From contig JAHBZZ010000002.1 of the NCBI GenBank assembly GCA_019635215.1, positions 1-64,000 of the forward strand: a stretch of 64,000 nt of DNA. Reading direction: 5' to 3'. The position numbers were made by a program, and so were the translations under genes. Each line of letters begins with the position of its first letter. Position 1 is the first letter of the stretch. Positions 8,688-16,776 of the stretch are shown in pieces. The stretch comes from Nitrosomonas sp. (GTDB lineage Bacteria; Pseudomonadota; Gammaproteobacteria; Burkholderiales; Nitrosomonadaceae). A model generated the notes under the pieces. That model did no database searches. It was not told where the DNA came from and saw only the letters and a program-made list of their open reading frames with translations.

Positions 8688-10219
8688 CAGCAATTCTCCG
8701 GCAGGATCGGAACCGGCAGCAATGCCGGTGACGTTCCTGCGGTATCGGAAACCAAAGAATCGCCGCGCACGCTGTCGATCGGCAACGGTTCACCGGCGAC
8801 GACCGAAATGCCGAGAATACGCGGCAACTCCAACCCGACCATCTCGATCACGGCCTTGCCGGCACCCGTTTCACCGGCCAGCAGCACATCCTCGAATACC
8901 GAGGTCACACCCGGTACCCGTGCCGCTTCCGCCAGCAACTCCCGTGCACTGACCGCCCTGCGCAGGGGCCAGCCACGCGTGGCAGTCTCAGCCGGAGCAC
9001 CGAACAACAAGCCATTCTGCGCGGCGTAGCCGATACCGTCAGGACTTGCAGCGATAGGTGCGAGGAATTGCCGCAGGCGCTGCTTGACGGCCTCAGCCAC
9101 TTCCGCTACCGCAAATTTTGCAGCGACATCAACACCGATCGAAATCCAGATCGGCTTATAAACGGGACCACATACGATCAGTTCCGTGGTCACCAGCCGC
9201 CGCGGCTCGAGATAACGGCAGATACTGTTGAGAAACAGCGTATCGGCACGGGGTGCATCCGGCTGGCCGGGATCGAAACGCGGAATGGCCATCACGGTGA
9301 CGACGCCGGGCACCGCACCCGGCTCATTGGGCACGAAATCCGGATGAAAAGCGGGCAGAACCTCGATGCGGCCGATATCGATTCCCGGCGTACGCCAGGC
9401 AATCGCTGCGAAATCCTCCGCGCTGACCAATCGGTCCCGGTGCTGCAGAAACCGCTTGATCTGCTTTTCACCGTCTCTCACCGTTTCCGCGTCCGCACCC
9501 CCCCAGGTACGCACCGGATTGGTGACGGTAAAACCCGAAGGCAACTGGGGTGCGTTAGTGATGGTCCGAGGGGCGACATTGCCGGCGGCACCCTGACAGA
9601 ATTCATAACCGGCAAATACGCTGACGCCAGCAGGCAGGCGCCGGCCGCGCAGGCCGTCACCAAAAGTCAATACGCCGGCTTCGTGATCCACCTGAAAGAC
9701 GTTAATCTGCCAGTCGTTTCGCTGCATCTCCACAGGCAAGGCTTTGGCGGCGGGGGCTGCACGCGTATCGACGACCGGCACTTCAGGCTGCGCCGCCAGT
9801 AAGTCATCGATTTCATACCAGTCAACGTGTTCCGTAGCGGACCGGGTATGGACCTTGATCGTTCCTTTGAGGACCGGTGCCCGCGACAGCCGCCGTGTTT
9901 GATCCGGCGTTCCGTCGCCATCCGCCAGCCGTTCGAATGTCACGCGTTCACGCTGACTGACCGGAACAGCATTGATCCCCGCCCACAATATGCGAGCCCG
10001 TGCCGCACCTGTCGCCCGTATCCGCAACCAGGTCACCACCCGGTTCGCCAGGGCGGAATCTTCCAACATGGGCGGCAGATCACCCACACCGGCCTCGAGT
10101 GGGTCGAGGTCGCGCCATATGCCCAGAACCTGCGCATCGGGCAAGGTCAATTGCACGATATCCGGTTTGGACAGCAGGCCGGTTCCGGTGCGAGGCTCCA
10201 GTGGCCTGTAAGTCGGCAT
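8687..10219 (-). CDS. eCIS baseplate J-like protein, C-terminal part (frame-separated)
   Basis: This 510-codon frame holds the body of a baseplate J/gp6-like wedge protein: FGDGLRGRRLPAGVSVFAGY, then EDFAAIAWRTPGIDIGRIEVLP and a C-terminal ERELL-like region ending with PGVTSVFEDV. Its apparent ATG at 10219 has no ribosome site and sits inside the out-of-frame tail of the 10147-11001 frame. The opening residues (TYRPLEPRTGTGLL) look like mid-protein sequence. One extra C in the CCCC run just before 10219 would fuse the two frames into one protein of about 770 residues, the size expected for single-gene J proteins of eCIS. It is therefore either a disrupted gene, a sequencing error, or translated by frameshifting. 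Confidence 0.8.
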   Translation of the reverse strand: MPTYRPLEPRTGTGLLSKPDIVQLTLPDAQVLGIWRDLDPLEAGVGDLPPMLEDSALANRVVTWLRIRATGAARARILWAGINAVPVSQRERVTFERLADGDGTPDQTRRLSRAPVLKGTIKVHTRSATEHVDWYEIDDLLAAQPEVPVVDTRAAPAAKALPVEMQRNDWQINVFQVDHEAGVLTFGDGLRGRRLPAGVSVFAGYEFCQGAAGNVAPRTITNAPQLPSGFTVTNPVRTWGGADAETVRDGEKQIKRFLQHRDRLVSAEDFAAIAWRTPGIDIGRIEVLPAFHPDFVPNEPGAVPGVVTVMAIPRFDPGQPDAPRADTLFLNSICRYLEPRRLVTTELIVCGPVYKPIWISIGVDVAAKFAVAEVAEAVKQRLRQFLAPIAASPDGIGYAAQNGLLFGAPAETATRGWPLRRAVSARELLAEAARVPGVTSVFEDVLLAGETGAGKAVIEMVGLELPRILGISVVAGEPLPIDSVRGDSLVSDTAGTSPALLPVPILPENC

Positions 10220-11001
10220 GGGGCGCCGCTGCTGTCCCGCGCTATCTTGTCATTGCGATTTTTCAGGTTAGGCAATTCAAAGGCCAGCAGATCATTAGGA
10301 CGTGCCTGGCCACCGGGAACGACCCGCGCCGTGGCGATATCCAGCGCCGGTACCAGGCCGAGTGACAATGTACGGCCGCCGATGCTGTCGCAGACCGATT
10401 TCGGTTCGTCATCTTTGCGCGCCAGAATCGCGATCCAGAGTGAACGATCGACAGTATCGCTGTGGAGATCCACCTGGTCGACCACGGCGGGGTCGAACGC
10501 GATGGTCTCGTACAGATTGAGTTCGAGCGGCATCTGCTTCTGATAAGAGGCGTACAACAGCTGGTAGTATTCAACCAGGCTGGGCGGCACCGGTTTCAAT
10601 GGGCGCTTGAAAAATACGCGGGTTTCCACCGGCAATACATCAAGACCGAGATCCGTGCGGAACGGGATATTGCCCGCGCGCACTTCCAGATCCGCCGGCA
10701 GAGTTTCAGTGCTCAGCGGTCCTCTTTCGTTATGAACCGTGATCAGCCCGCGCGCCGCGGTGGCTGTGGCCAGTGGCAGCTGTAACAGCTGCAGAAATTT
10801 GATGCGGTTACGTTCGGGAATCAGGTTCGCGCGGTACAGCAGATTTTCCGCAAGAAAGGCATACAGTTGCACCAGTGTAACGCCCGGATCGCTGTGACTG
10901 AAATTTGTCCATTCGGGCGTATGCACCGGAATCCGCGCGAGCAGTTCATCCACCAGTTGCTGGTAGCGGCGGTCGTCGATGCTGGGCGGTATGAGCGGCA
11001 T
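10147..11001 (-). CDS. eCIS baseplate J-like protein, N-terminal part (frame-separated)
   Basis: The ATG at 11001 (MPLIPPSIDDRRYQ) is preceded by GAGGA at 8-base spacing. The N-terminus is typical for eCIS baseplate J proteins: YQQLVDELLARIPVHTPEWTN, then FSHSDPGVTLVQLYAFLAENL and LYRANLIPERN. Homology-like sequence continues to LAFELPNLKNRND near 10250. The remaining 29 or so residues to the TGA at 10147 are the wrong-frame translation of the start of the next frame (cysteine- and proline-rich, unlike a tail protein). The two frames overlap by 73 bases. It follows gp25 by 18 bases, the standard order of wedge genes. Confidence 0.82.
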   Translation of the reverse strand: MPLIPPSIDDRRYQQLVDELLARIPVHTPEWTNFSHSDPGVTLVQLYAFLAENLLYRANLIPERNRIKFLQLLQLPLATATAARGLITVHNERGPLSTETLPADLEVRAGNIPFRTDLGLDVLPVETRVFFKRPLKPVPPSLVEYYQLLYASYQKQMPLELNLYETIAFDPAVVDQVDLHSDTVDRSLWIAILARKDDEPKSVCDSIGGRTLSLGLVPALDIATARVVPGGQARPNDLLAFELPNLKNRNDKIARDSSGAPCRLTGHWSLAPEPACCPNRISCN

Positions 11002-11019
11002 GATGGGCGTCCTCAATAG

Positions 11020-11415
11020 TTAAAGCGCCAGCGGAACGGTGACATTGATCCGTTCACGGCTGCCGGTTGCCACCAGGCGATACGTAATCGTCGCAAGTGC
11101 AGCGGATAAATCGGCGGCATCGGCAATGACGTCAACCGATTCGACCTGGACGCGCCGTTCCCAGCGTGTCAATGCATGCGTAATGGCCTGTTTGATACGG
11201 GCATGCGTTGCTGTATTGTTCGATTCGCACAGAAACCGGCCGAGCCCTGCACCGAAATCCGGCAGCGCAATACGTTCCCCCGGCTCGGTTTTGAGAATCA
11301 CGATCAGCGATTCGCGGATATTGTTTTCCCCTTCCGACCATATCAGGCGGCCATCCACCCCGATGCGTGGCGGAAATGACAGACTGCGGCCGAATATATT
11401 GCCTGCGCTGCTCAT
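11020..11415 (-). CDS. gp25-like baseplate wedge protein of the eCIS
   Basis: The ATG at 11415 overlaps the preceding stop (ATGA) and has GGGAGGA upstream, giving 131 residues, the usual size for gp25/Afp9/Pvc9. An in-frame upstream extension exists but lacks a ribosome site. Family features are RIGVDGRLIWSEGENNIRESL, then the highly characteristic ILKTEPGERIALPDFGAGL-type phrase, and HARIKQAITHALTRWERRV. In contractile systems gp25 links the inner baseplate and initiates sheath polymerisation. Its place between the membrane-segment protein and the J protein fits the conserved wedge module. Confidence 0.93.
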   Translation of the reverse strand: MSSAGNIFGRSLSFPPRIGVDGRLIWSEGENNIRESLIVILKTEPGERIALPDFGAGLGRFLCESNNTATHARIKQAITHALTRWERRVQVESVDVIADAADLSAALATITYRLVATGSRERINVTVPLAL

Positions 11416-13556
11416 TCGTTTCCTCCCCGCTTGCCTTTCAATCCGGGAACCGGAAAGCACATGATGAAAGACGGAATCCAGCGGAAAATAAAATCCAGCA
11501 ACGAGACGATGATCATCAGGAGAATGAGGGCGCAGATGGTAATGATGGGAATCGACAGAGAGCAGATCATGCCAATGCTCCCAACTGATCCGTTATTGCA
11601 CGGCCCGCCGTCGCCGACATTAAGATCTTTATGGAACGGCCAGGGTAAAACAGACCGTACCAGATCGCCCAGGCCGAGGCCTTTGGCGCGTTGTATCTGC
11701 CCGCAAAGCACATCCGAGATGACGAATGCCGTATTCTTCTTATATTTGCGCAATCCCGCCGGTGTCGTATCCATCGGCAACGCTATCCGGATGGGCCGGG
11801 CTGGCGCATCGTAATCGAAAAAACTGGCCAGCTGAAAGCGCTGCGTCGGCTCGGACAATGTTGGCGGATGCAGCGGGCCGCAATCCCGGTTGATATGAAC
11901 GTAGCGTATGACGAACCAACCGGCATCGCCCTGGGTACTTTTCAGCGCTTCGCTCAGTTGCAGCGCAAACGGCGGTGCCGGTGCATCGGGTTCAGGTCTG
12001 CGTTCCAGTGCACGCACCACGAGCGCGGTCAGCCGATCCAGTTCTTCCGCTTCGACCATACCTCTGGCCATATCGGCATCCATCCCGACCACAGGATTTT
12101 TAGGCACTTCATTTTCCACTTCGCTTGAAGTGGGTTCAGCCAGACTGCCCAGCGCCTTGAATGCGCCATCCGCCTGTATCATGAATTCATCTCTGGCTTG
12201 CGTGAACCAGCCGATCCCGGCGAGCAGGAAATGGAAACCGGGCCATTCCGGATCCATGAGATTTCCGGCGCCATACAATTTTTCGGTCCCTTCGAGCCCG
12301 GCGCGCACTGAAGGTGTCCGGACCGCTTTCAATGCTTCCCGCAAGCTACCCGATGGTGCCTTACCCGGGATAGCTCGAATCAGATCCTGGCTCATCCTGC
12401 TGTTGCCGAGCCAGTTGTATAACACCCGGCTCTGCACCTTGAGCGCATCAATGCCCGTACCTGTCTCGATGGCTGCCCAGACATCGGGCAGATAATCGGC
12501 CAGGTAATCGGCAAAATCCAGCAGAATCAACCAGGACTGCATCTGCCATTGCAGATTGAGGGTACGGATACGTTTTTGCAGAAGCGCTCGCAGGTCAGCA
12601 TCCGGCGAACCTGAATCCTCCGGTTCCCGCAACGTGGCTTCCGCTTTATAAGCCGCCCGGATCAGATTCTTCCAGGGCTCGGCCACTTCCAACTTGAACT
12701 GCGTCATGCGGGCGGTAATGCTGCTTGCCATACCGGAAGCTGCCGACGGTTGCAGCGACTGCCGTTGCGCCTGCGCCATTGACAGCGCAACCGCGCTCCG
12801 ATCGATAGCGGCACCCATATATTCTTCACGGCGGCCCACCGGGACCAGGCCGGTCCAAAGCGTGCGCGTATGCTCGATCGCATCACGGTAATTAAGTGGA
12901 AACAACGGCAGTAACTCTTCGCCAGCCACCAATCCCGCCTTGTCTTCACCGGCGGATACCCGCTGCCAGCGGATACCCTGGGCGTCTTTCACAAAGGCGA
13001 ATTCGGTCAGATCCGCTTCGTTTTTGCTGTTCGCTTCCACAGGCAGTAATCTTCGCAGAACAAAACCTGTCTGCTCCGAACCGCCCCGGACAACAGTCCG
13101 TTCAGGTAATCCTGCCATACGGCAGACCAGGCTCGCGCTGACCAGGTAATAGCGCTGATGCGCCGGTTGATACAGTTTCAGCGGCAAGCTGCGTTCCTGC
13201 TTTTTTTCCTCGACCGATGCCGTGGCTTCCACAGCCTGGAGGGGTATTTTCGCACGCTTCAGTTTCAGGCTTCGGGCCAGCACCTGAACGATACGCGGCA
13301 TGGCAACACGCCCGACCCTGTCCGGTTCATCGGCAACCGGCGGCGTGCGCCAGGTCTCGGGCCTCGCCAGAAAACTGCCGATCTGCCCCGGATCATGCGT
13401 GAGCGTGTCCATCATGTGTTCCATGAAATCGTCGGTGGCAAAGCGCAGAATCGCCGGGCGGAACTGGTCCGGCGCGGTTACCGCAGCATCGGTCGTTGCG
13501 CCAAAACGGGCCCACAAGGGTTCTGGAGACTGCCATTGGATAGGATGCATTGTCAT
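11412..13556 (-). CDS. Large eCIS protein with C-terminal membrane segment, candidate membrane anchor
   Basis: The product is 714 residues, start MTMHPIQWQ (an internal ATG two codons later is equally possible). Most of the chain is soluble and charged, with motifs such as LLDFADYLADYLPDVW and GWFVIRYVHINRDCGPLHPP, which I cannot place in a named family. Near the end (about 662-692, GMICSLSIPIITICALILLM, then IIVSLLDFIF) there is one long or two short membrane segments, followed by a basic tail KGKRGG. Every other structural protein here looks soluble. Some contractile injection systems (thylakoid-anchored and Streptomyces types) are membrane-attached, so an anchoring role is an attractive inference. 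It overlaps gp25 by 4 bases (ATGA), implying coupled expression with the baseplate. Confidence 0.82.
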   Translation of the reverse strand: MTMHPIQWQSPEPLWARFGATTDAAVTAPDQFRPAILRFATDDFMEHMMDTLTHDPGQIGSFLARPETWRTPPVADEPDRVGRVAMPRIVQVLARSLKLKRAKIPLQAVEATASVEEKKQERSLPLKLYQPAHQRYYLVSASLVCRMAGLPERTVVRGGSEQTGFVLRRLLPVEANSKNEADLTEFAFVKDAQGIRWQRVSAGEDKAGLVAGEELLPLFPLNYRDAIEHTRTLWTGLVPVGRREEYMGAAIDRSAVALSMAQAQRQSLQPSAASGMASSITARMTQFKLEVAEPWKNLIRAAYKAEATLREPEDSGSPDADLRALLQKRIRTLNLQWQMQSWLILLDFADYLADYLPDVWAAIETGTGIDALKVQSRVLYNWLGNSRMSQDLIRAIPGKAPSGSLREALKAVRTPSVRAGLEGTEKLYGAGNLMDPEWPGFHFLLAGIGWFTQARDEFMIQADGAFKALGSLAEPTSSEVENEVPKNPVVGMDADMARGMVEAEELDRLTALVVRALERRPEPDAPAPPFALQLSEALKSTQGDAGWFVIRYVHINRDCGPLHPPTLSEPTQRFQLASFFDYDAPARPIRIALPMDTTPAGLRKYKKNTAFVISDVLCGQIQRAKGLGLGDLVRSVLPWPFHKDLNVGDGGPCNNGSVGSIGMICSLSIPIITICALILLMIIVSLLDFIFRWIPSFIMCFPVPGLKGKRGGNE

Positions 13557-13560
13557 AAAT

Positions 13561-14283
13561 TCACCAGATATTCCCCGCGCCCGGCGTGTAGGATGCCGAT
13601 ATGACGCTGTTGCTGATTACGGTGTCCGCCTGCACGACACCGGAAAACCTCGACATGCCCGCATCCACAGTCACCATCCCTGCTGAAATGGCAACCTGGC
13701 TCGCGTTCACAGTTACTTTGGCCGAGGCGTTGATCGTAATGCCGCTCGTTTCCAGTTTGACGGAGTTACCGTTACTGTCGGTAATTTCGACGGCGCCCGG
13801 CCCGTCTTTAAGCGTCAGTTTCTGACCACCCGGCGTTTCCAGTAACAATTTTTCCTGGCCATCCTGGTCATCGAGCGTGACTTTGACACCGTTACGCGAA
13901 CGCAGCACTTTCCTGTCATTGTTACCGGCGCTGTCCATGGATTCGGGCGCCTGATCACGGCCGTTCCAGAGACCGCCAAGCACATAGGGCCGCCGCGCAT
14001 CGCCATGTTCGAAAGCCACCAGGACTTCATCATCGACATCCGGGATAAACCAGCTTCCCCGATTGTTACCCCCGAACAGCGTCGCCAGACGCGCCCAGGC
14101 TTCGTAGCGCCCACCTTGGGCATCCGGCGACCAGGGCAGCGTAATCTTCACACGCCCCTGGTTGTCCGGATCCTTGATGTCCAGCACGATGGCCGGAAAT
14201 ACCCCGTACCAGCGTCCTCCCCAGCCGTCCGGAACCCGCTCGTGCAGTTGCTGCTCGAATGCTGAAAGATCGATCATTTTCAT
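13561..14283 (-). CDS. eCIS spike protein, gpV/VgrG OB-fold type
   Basis: The product has 240 residues. The first 110 hold the gp5/VgrG OB-fold: FPAIVLDIKDPDNQGRVKI, LPWSPD, then GSWFIPDVDDEVLVAFEHGD and PYVLGGLWNG. The second half is a repetitive beta-strand region (KLTLKDGPGAVEITDSNGN, GITINASAKVTVNASQVAIS) expected to form the triangular beta-helix of the puncturing spike. It overlaps the hub gene by 4 bases. Together with the gpD-like protein it makes the equivalent of Pvc8/Afp8, here as two genes rather than a fusion. No toxin extension or PAAR domain is attached; a separate PAAR tip is not in the visible window. Confidence 0.93.
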   Translation of the reverse strand: MKMIDLSAFEQQLHERVPDGWGGRWYGVFPAIVLDIKDPDNQGRVKITLPWSPDAQGGRYEAWARLATLFGGNNRGSWFIPDVDDEVLVAFEHGDARRPYVLGGLWNGRDQAPESMDSAGNNDRKVLRSRNGVKVTLDDQDGQEKLLLETPGGQKLTLKDGPGAVEITDSNGNSVKLETSGITINASAKVTVNASQVAISAGMVTVDAGMSRFSGVVQADTVISNSVISASYTPGAGNIW

Positions 14284-15353
14284 GACGCACTTCCTTTGCC
14301 CAGTGAAGGGCGGTCACAGCGGAACTCGGTGCGTATTCCCGAATTATCGAAGCGGTGGTGAATGTATACCAAGGTGTATTCCCCTTCGAACAATGGCCCC
14401 AGGCCACGCAATTCAAGCTTGGCGCCTACGCGCAGATCCGCCCGTGTTTCGGCTACGCCGTACCCGACGACAAAACGCCTTGCCAGATGGCGCAGGCTGG
14501 TCTCGGCCAGGGTGCGGGCCTCTCCCGAATCGCAGGGCAACCCGTGCGCGAATGTATCCGGACGCTGCCCGAATGCATTACGCAACGTCGCCATGCCGCT
14601 GTCGCCTTCGCCGAGTTCTGCGCGTACCGCAGCCTCATCGGCTTCGTGATGTGCAACCTGTTTGCCGGCGACATCCCATCCGCTCGCCACCAGGCTGGTT
14701 CTCTGATGCGCCAGATCGGCGCTGACCCGGAATTCACGCAGCGTACCGGCCCAGGCGAGGTCGACTATTCCGCCGTTGCGCCGTACCCGCGGTAATGCCC
14801 GCAAGCGCGTCCCTTCAACCCAGATCTGGGCATCCTCGCTTCGGGCCCTGTCCCGCAGGAAAGCGAGGTCGCTCTGGTTCATCTGCGCCATGACTTTGTA
14901 GCGCGGGCCGTCCAGATCGACCTGTGCCTGCAAGCCATGATCGTTAGCGATGCGTTCCACGACATTTCCCAGGGTAGCGTCGGCAAAACAACGCGTACGC
15001 CGCACCATGCGCAAATCCTGTAAACGGTCTTCGGCACACACGCCGATCTGCGGAGGGCCGCCTGCCGGGAACCGGGCATTGATGGCACTGATACGCCCTT
15101 CGAACAAGCTGTCATTGTCCAGTTTCACCTGGATTGCCTTGCCGAATTCGATGCGGGAACGGTCAAAATGCTGAAAACCGGGCCGCTCCGGCCCGCCCCA
15201 GTTACCGAACAACAGCTCGCAGCGTGCAAAACCTTCTTCCGAATCGACGATGTCGAGACAGAGCATCGAGGCTGTGAGCGTCGCATCACGCTGGCCTTCG
15301 ATTTCTATCGAAGGTCTGGCGCTTCTGACGGGCATGTTTGTATCAGCGGGCAT
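14280..15353 (-). CDS. eCIS hub protein, phage late control gene D-like
   Basis: The product has 357 residues and matches the gpD/VgrG N-terminal family that builds the trimeric hub connecting tube and spike. Recognisable stretches are ATLGNVVERIANDHGLQAQV, then MNQSDLAFLRDRARSEDAQI and VEGTRLRALPRV, the classic gpD core phrase. The C-terminus includes LRVGAKLELRGLGPLFEGEY and YIHHRFDNSGIRTEFRCDR. It starts about 30 bases after the 58-residue gene and overlaps the spike gene (ATGA), so hub and spike are probably made in step. Confidence 0.92.
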   Translation of the reverse strand: MPADTNMPVRSARPSIEIEGQRDATLTASMLCLDIVDSEEGFARCELLFGNWGGPERPGFQHFDRSRIEFGKAIQVKLDNDSLFEGRISAINARFPAGGPPQIGVCAEDRLQDLRMVRRTRCFADATLGNVVERIANDHGLQAQVDLDGPRYKVMAQMNQSDLAFLRDRARSEDAQIWVEGTRLRALPRVRRNGGIVDLAWAGTLREFRVSADLAHQRTSLVASGWDVAGKQVAHHEADEAAVRAELGEGDSGMATLRNAFGQRPDTFAHGLPCDSGEARTLAETSLRHLARRFVVGYGVAETRADLRVGAKLELRGLGPLFEGEYTLVYIHHRFDNSGIRTEFRCDRPSLGKGSAS

Positions 15354-15383
15354 CCTGCGCTCCTGGTATGTTGGAATATCCGT

Positions 15384-15560
15384 CTAATGCGCCCACGACC
15401 GCAGCGACTGCTCCGCCAGGGTGTGGAGCACCAATGCCAGATCCTGTGGCTGGAGAACAGCGGGCCTGTTACCGCCTTCACCTGCGTCGTTTTCCGGATT
15501 TTGCATGCGCTGCACCGATTCTTCGGCTATCGCTTCAAAGCTGTTAATCACAATCGCCAC
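15384..15560 (-). CDS. 58-residue eCIS small protein, possible DUF5908-like, GTG start
   Basis: A GTG at 15560 with AGGAGA seven bases upstream opens a 58-codon frame ending in TAG at 15384. The protein begins MAIVINSFEAIAEESV and ends ALVLHTLAEQSLRSWAH; it is acidic in the middle (NPENDAGEGGN). It fills what would otherwise be a 230-base gap between the LysM gene and the hub gene. A small protein in this slot is typical of eCIS clusters (Afp6 and DUF5908 proteins are of this size with a beta-strand start like VEIRELVI). The resemblance is in size, place and first strand only. The strong ribosome site and tight packing support it as a real gene. Confidence 0.68.
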   Translation of the reverse strand: MAIVINSFEAIAEESVQRMQNPENDAGEGGNRPAVLQPQDLALVLHTLAEQSLRSWAH

Positions 15561-15584
15561 GATATTTCTCCTGTCAAATCACAT

Positions 15585-16307
15585 TTACGAATTTTCAAGC
15601 GGGATTCTCCCAATGCTCCCCGCCCTTACGTTCAAGTCGACCAGTTTGCCCGACGACAAGCGCAGCGGATCTTCGACCGCATTCATGGCGGCAATGGATT
15701 GCCAGTCTGTTTTACCCGTCCTGGCGGCCATATTCTGTAGCGAATCACCGGCTTTTGCGCTCGTCAGCGGCCTGTGGCCGGGTTGTTGCGGAACTCTGCC
15801 GTCTTCTTCGCCATAATTGGTTTTAAGTATCTTCTGTTGCGATAAAGCCAGTGTGATACTGGCGCGTAACGGTTTGCCGTCCGGCGAGAAAAACTCAATC
15901 GTTTCTTCCAGTCCTTCCACCATTCCGTCGAATACAAAAGAGCCCCATGAAAAGCGTACCCCCGGTGGAACCAGTTTTCCGGCATCGTCAGCCCCCTCTA
16001 ATTCTTGTGGAACCATGAAATGCGTCACTTTCTGCGTCAGGCGGCGCACGTCGTCAACAGGGTCCTCCTGCATGGCTGTCACATCGAACCACAGCTGCAA
16101 ACTGAGCTTAGTAGTACCCACGCCGACGAATTGGCGGCCGGCCGTGCCGCTGGCCTGGTCGCCACCGTCGGGCTGCACCAGTTGGTTAGCATAGGTCAGT
16201 TTCAGCGACTCGGGATTGAACTGAACATCGACTTTTTTCACCCCCTCTTTTTCACTGATGAAATCCTGATTCAACTCGATCAATTGTGCTTTGGCTAACT
16301 CCGGCAT
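15585..16307 (-). CDS. eCIS LysM-domain baseplate/tube-initiator protein (Afp7/Pvc7-like)
   Basis: The product has 240 residues. The N-terminal region has the family phrase VQFNPESLKLTYANQL, preceded by KAQLIELNQ. The middle has TTKLSLQLWFDVTA and KLVPPGVRFSWGSFVFDGMV. The C-terminal 55 residues form a LysM module (AKAGDSLQNMAARTGKTDWQ, then IAAMNAVEDPLRLSSGKLVD). In contractile tails this protein (like T4 gp53 plus a tail-tube adaptor) joins the tube to the hub, and LysM may contact peptidoglycan or only serve as an interface. It is separated by 2 bases from the second tube gene. Confidence 0.9.
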   Translation of the reverse strand: MPELAKAQLIELNQDFISEKEGVKKVDVQFNPESLKLTYANQLVQPDGGDQASGTAGRQFVGVGTTKLSLQLWFDVTAMQEDPVDDVRRLTQKVTHFMVPQELEGADDAGKLVPPGVRFSWGSFVFDGMVEGLEETIEFFSPDGKPLRASITLALSQQKILKTNYGEEDGRVPQQPGHRPLTSAKAGDSLQNMAARTGKTDWQSIAAMNAVEDPLRLSSGKLVDLNVRAGSIGRIPLENS

Positions 16308-16309
16308 CG

Positions 16310-16774
16310 TTATTCCCTCCCTGGTGATACGAACTGCATCGTTTCGTAGGCGATCTGCAACTCTTCGATAGCCACCTGCCCATCCTTGGCGTTCAGCGCC
16401 GGAGCCTTCAGCTTGATCGGCACACAGCGTTCCAACCGGAAACGTGCCTGCTCGGTGGCGCCATCAACGGCCAGCAGTACCACCTCCGCATCGGCCCGCA
16501 GCCGTGGATCGCCGATACTGTCGTAAAACCAGCTCCATAAATCAAAATTCCCGGTCATTCCGCGCTTGAGCGTAAGCTGGCTATAGCTGACGGGTCCGTT
16601 CAGCCGAATCTGCCGGTCATTGGCGCCACCCTCGCGAATCGTTTTCACTTCCATCGACATCTCCAATCCGTCACACTCGGAAAATTCGGCGTTCACCAGC
16701 GGTTTACCATCCGTACCCCGGTTGATTTCCACCGAGAAATTGAATGCTGTAAATGGATAAACAGAAAGTGCCAT
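16310..16774 (-). CDS. eCIS tail tube protein 2 (gp19/Hcp-like, tube initiator)
   Basis: The product has 154 residues. It belongs to the T4 gp19-like tube family: YPFTAFNFSVEINRGTDGK at the start, FSECDGLEMSMEVKTIREGG in the middle, then TLKRGMTGNFDLWSWFYDSI and the C-terminal IEELQIAYETMQF. eCIS clusters usually carry two tube paralogues, the second (Afp5/Pvc5 type) sitting next to the LysM gene and acting as the first ring on the hub. Position next to LysM and the longer GLEMSMEVK loop fit that role. It pairs with the large sheath-like gene just upstream. Confidence 0.92.
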   Translation of the reverse strand: MALSVYPFTAFNFSVEINRGTDGKPLVNAEFSECDGLEMSMEVKTIREGGANDRQIRLNGPVSYSQLTLKRGMTGNFDLWSWFYDSIGDPRLRADAEVVLLAVDGATEQARFRLERCVPIKLKAPALNAKDGQVAIEELQIAYETMQFVSPGRE

Positions 16775-16776
16775 CG

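Noticed and set aside
8094-9029. 311-codon plus-strand frame opposite the gpI/J-like genes
   Set aside because: It is antisense to well-supported baseplate genes; composition is rich in Arg, Pro and Ser, as expected for a shadow frame, and it has no ribosome site.
8687-11001. Programmed ribosomal frameshifting in the J-like gene
   Set aside because: No slippery heptamer with a downstream pseudoknot is evident, only a CCCC run. Mutation or sequencing error is simpler, though not excluded.
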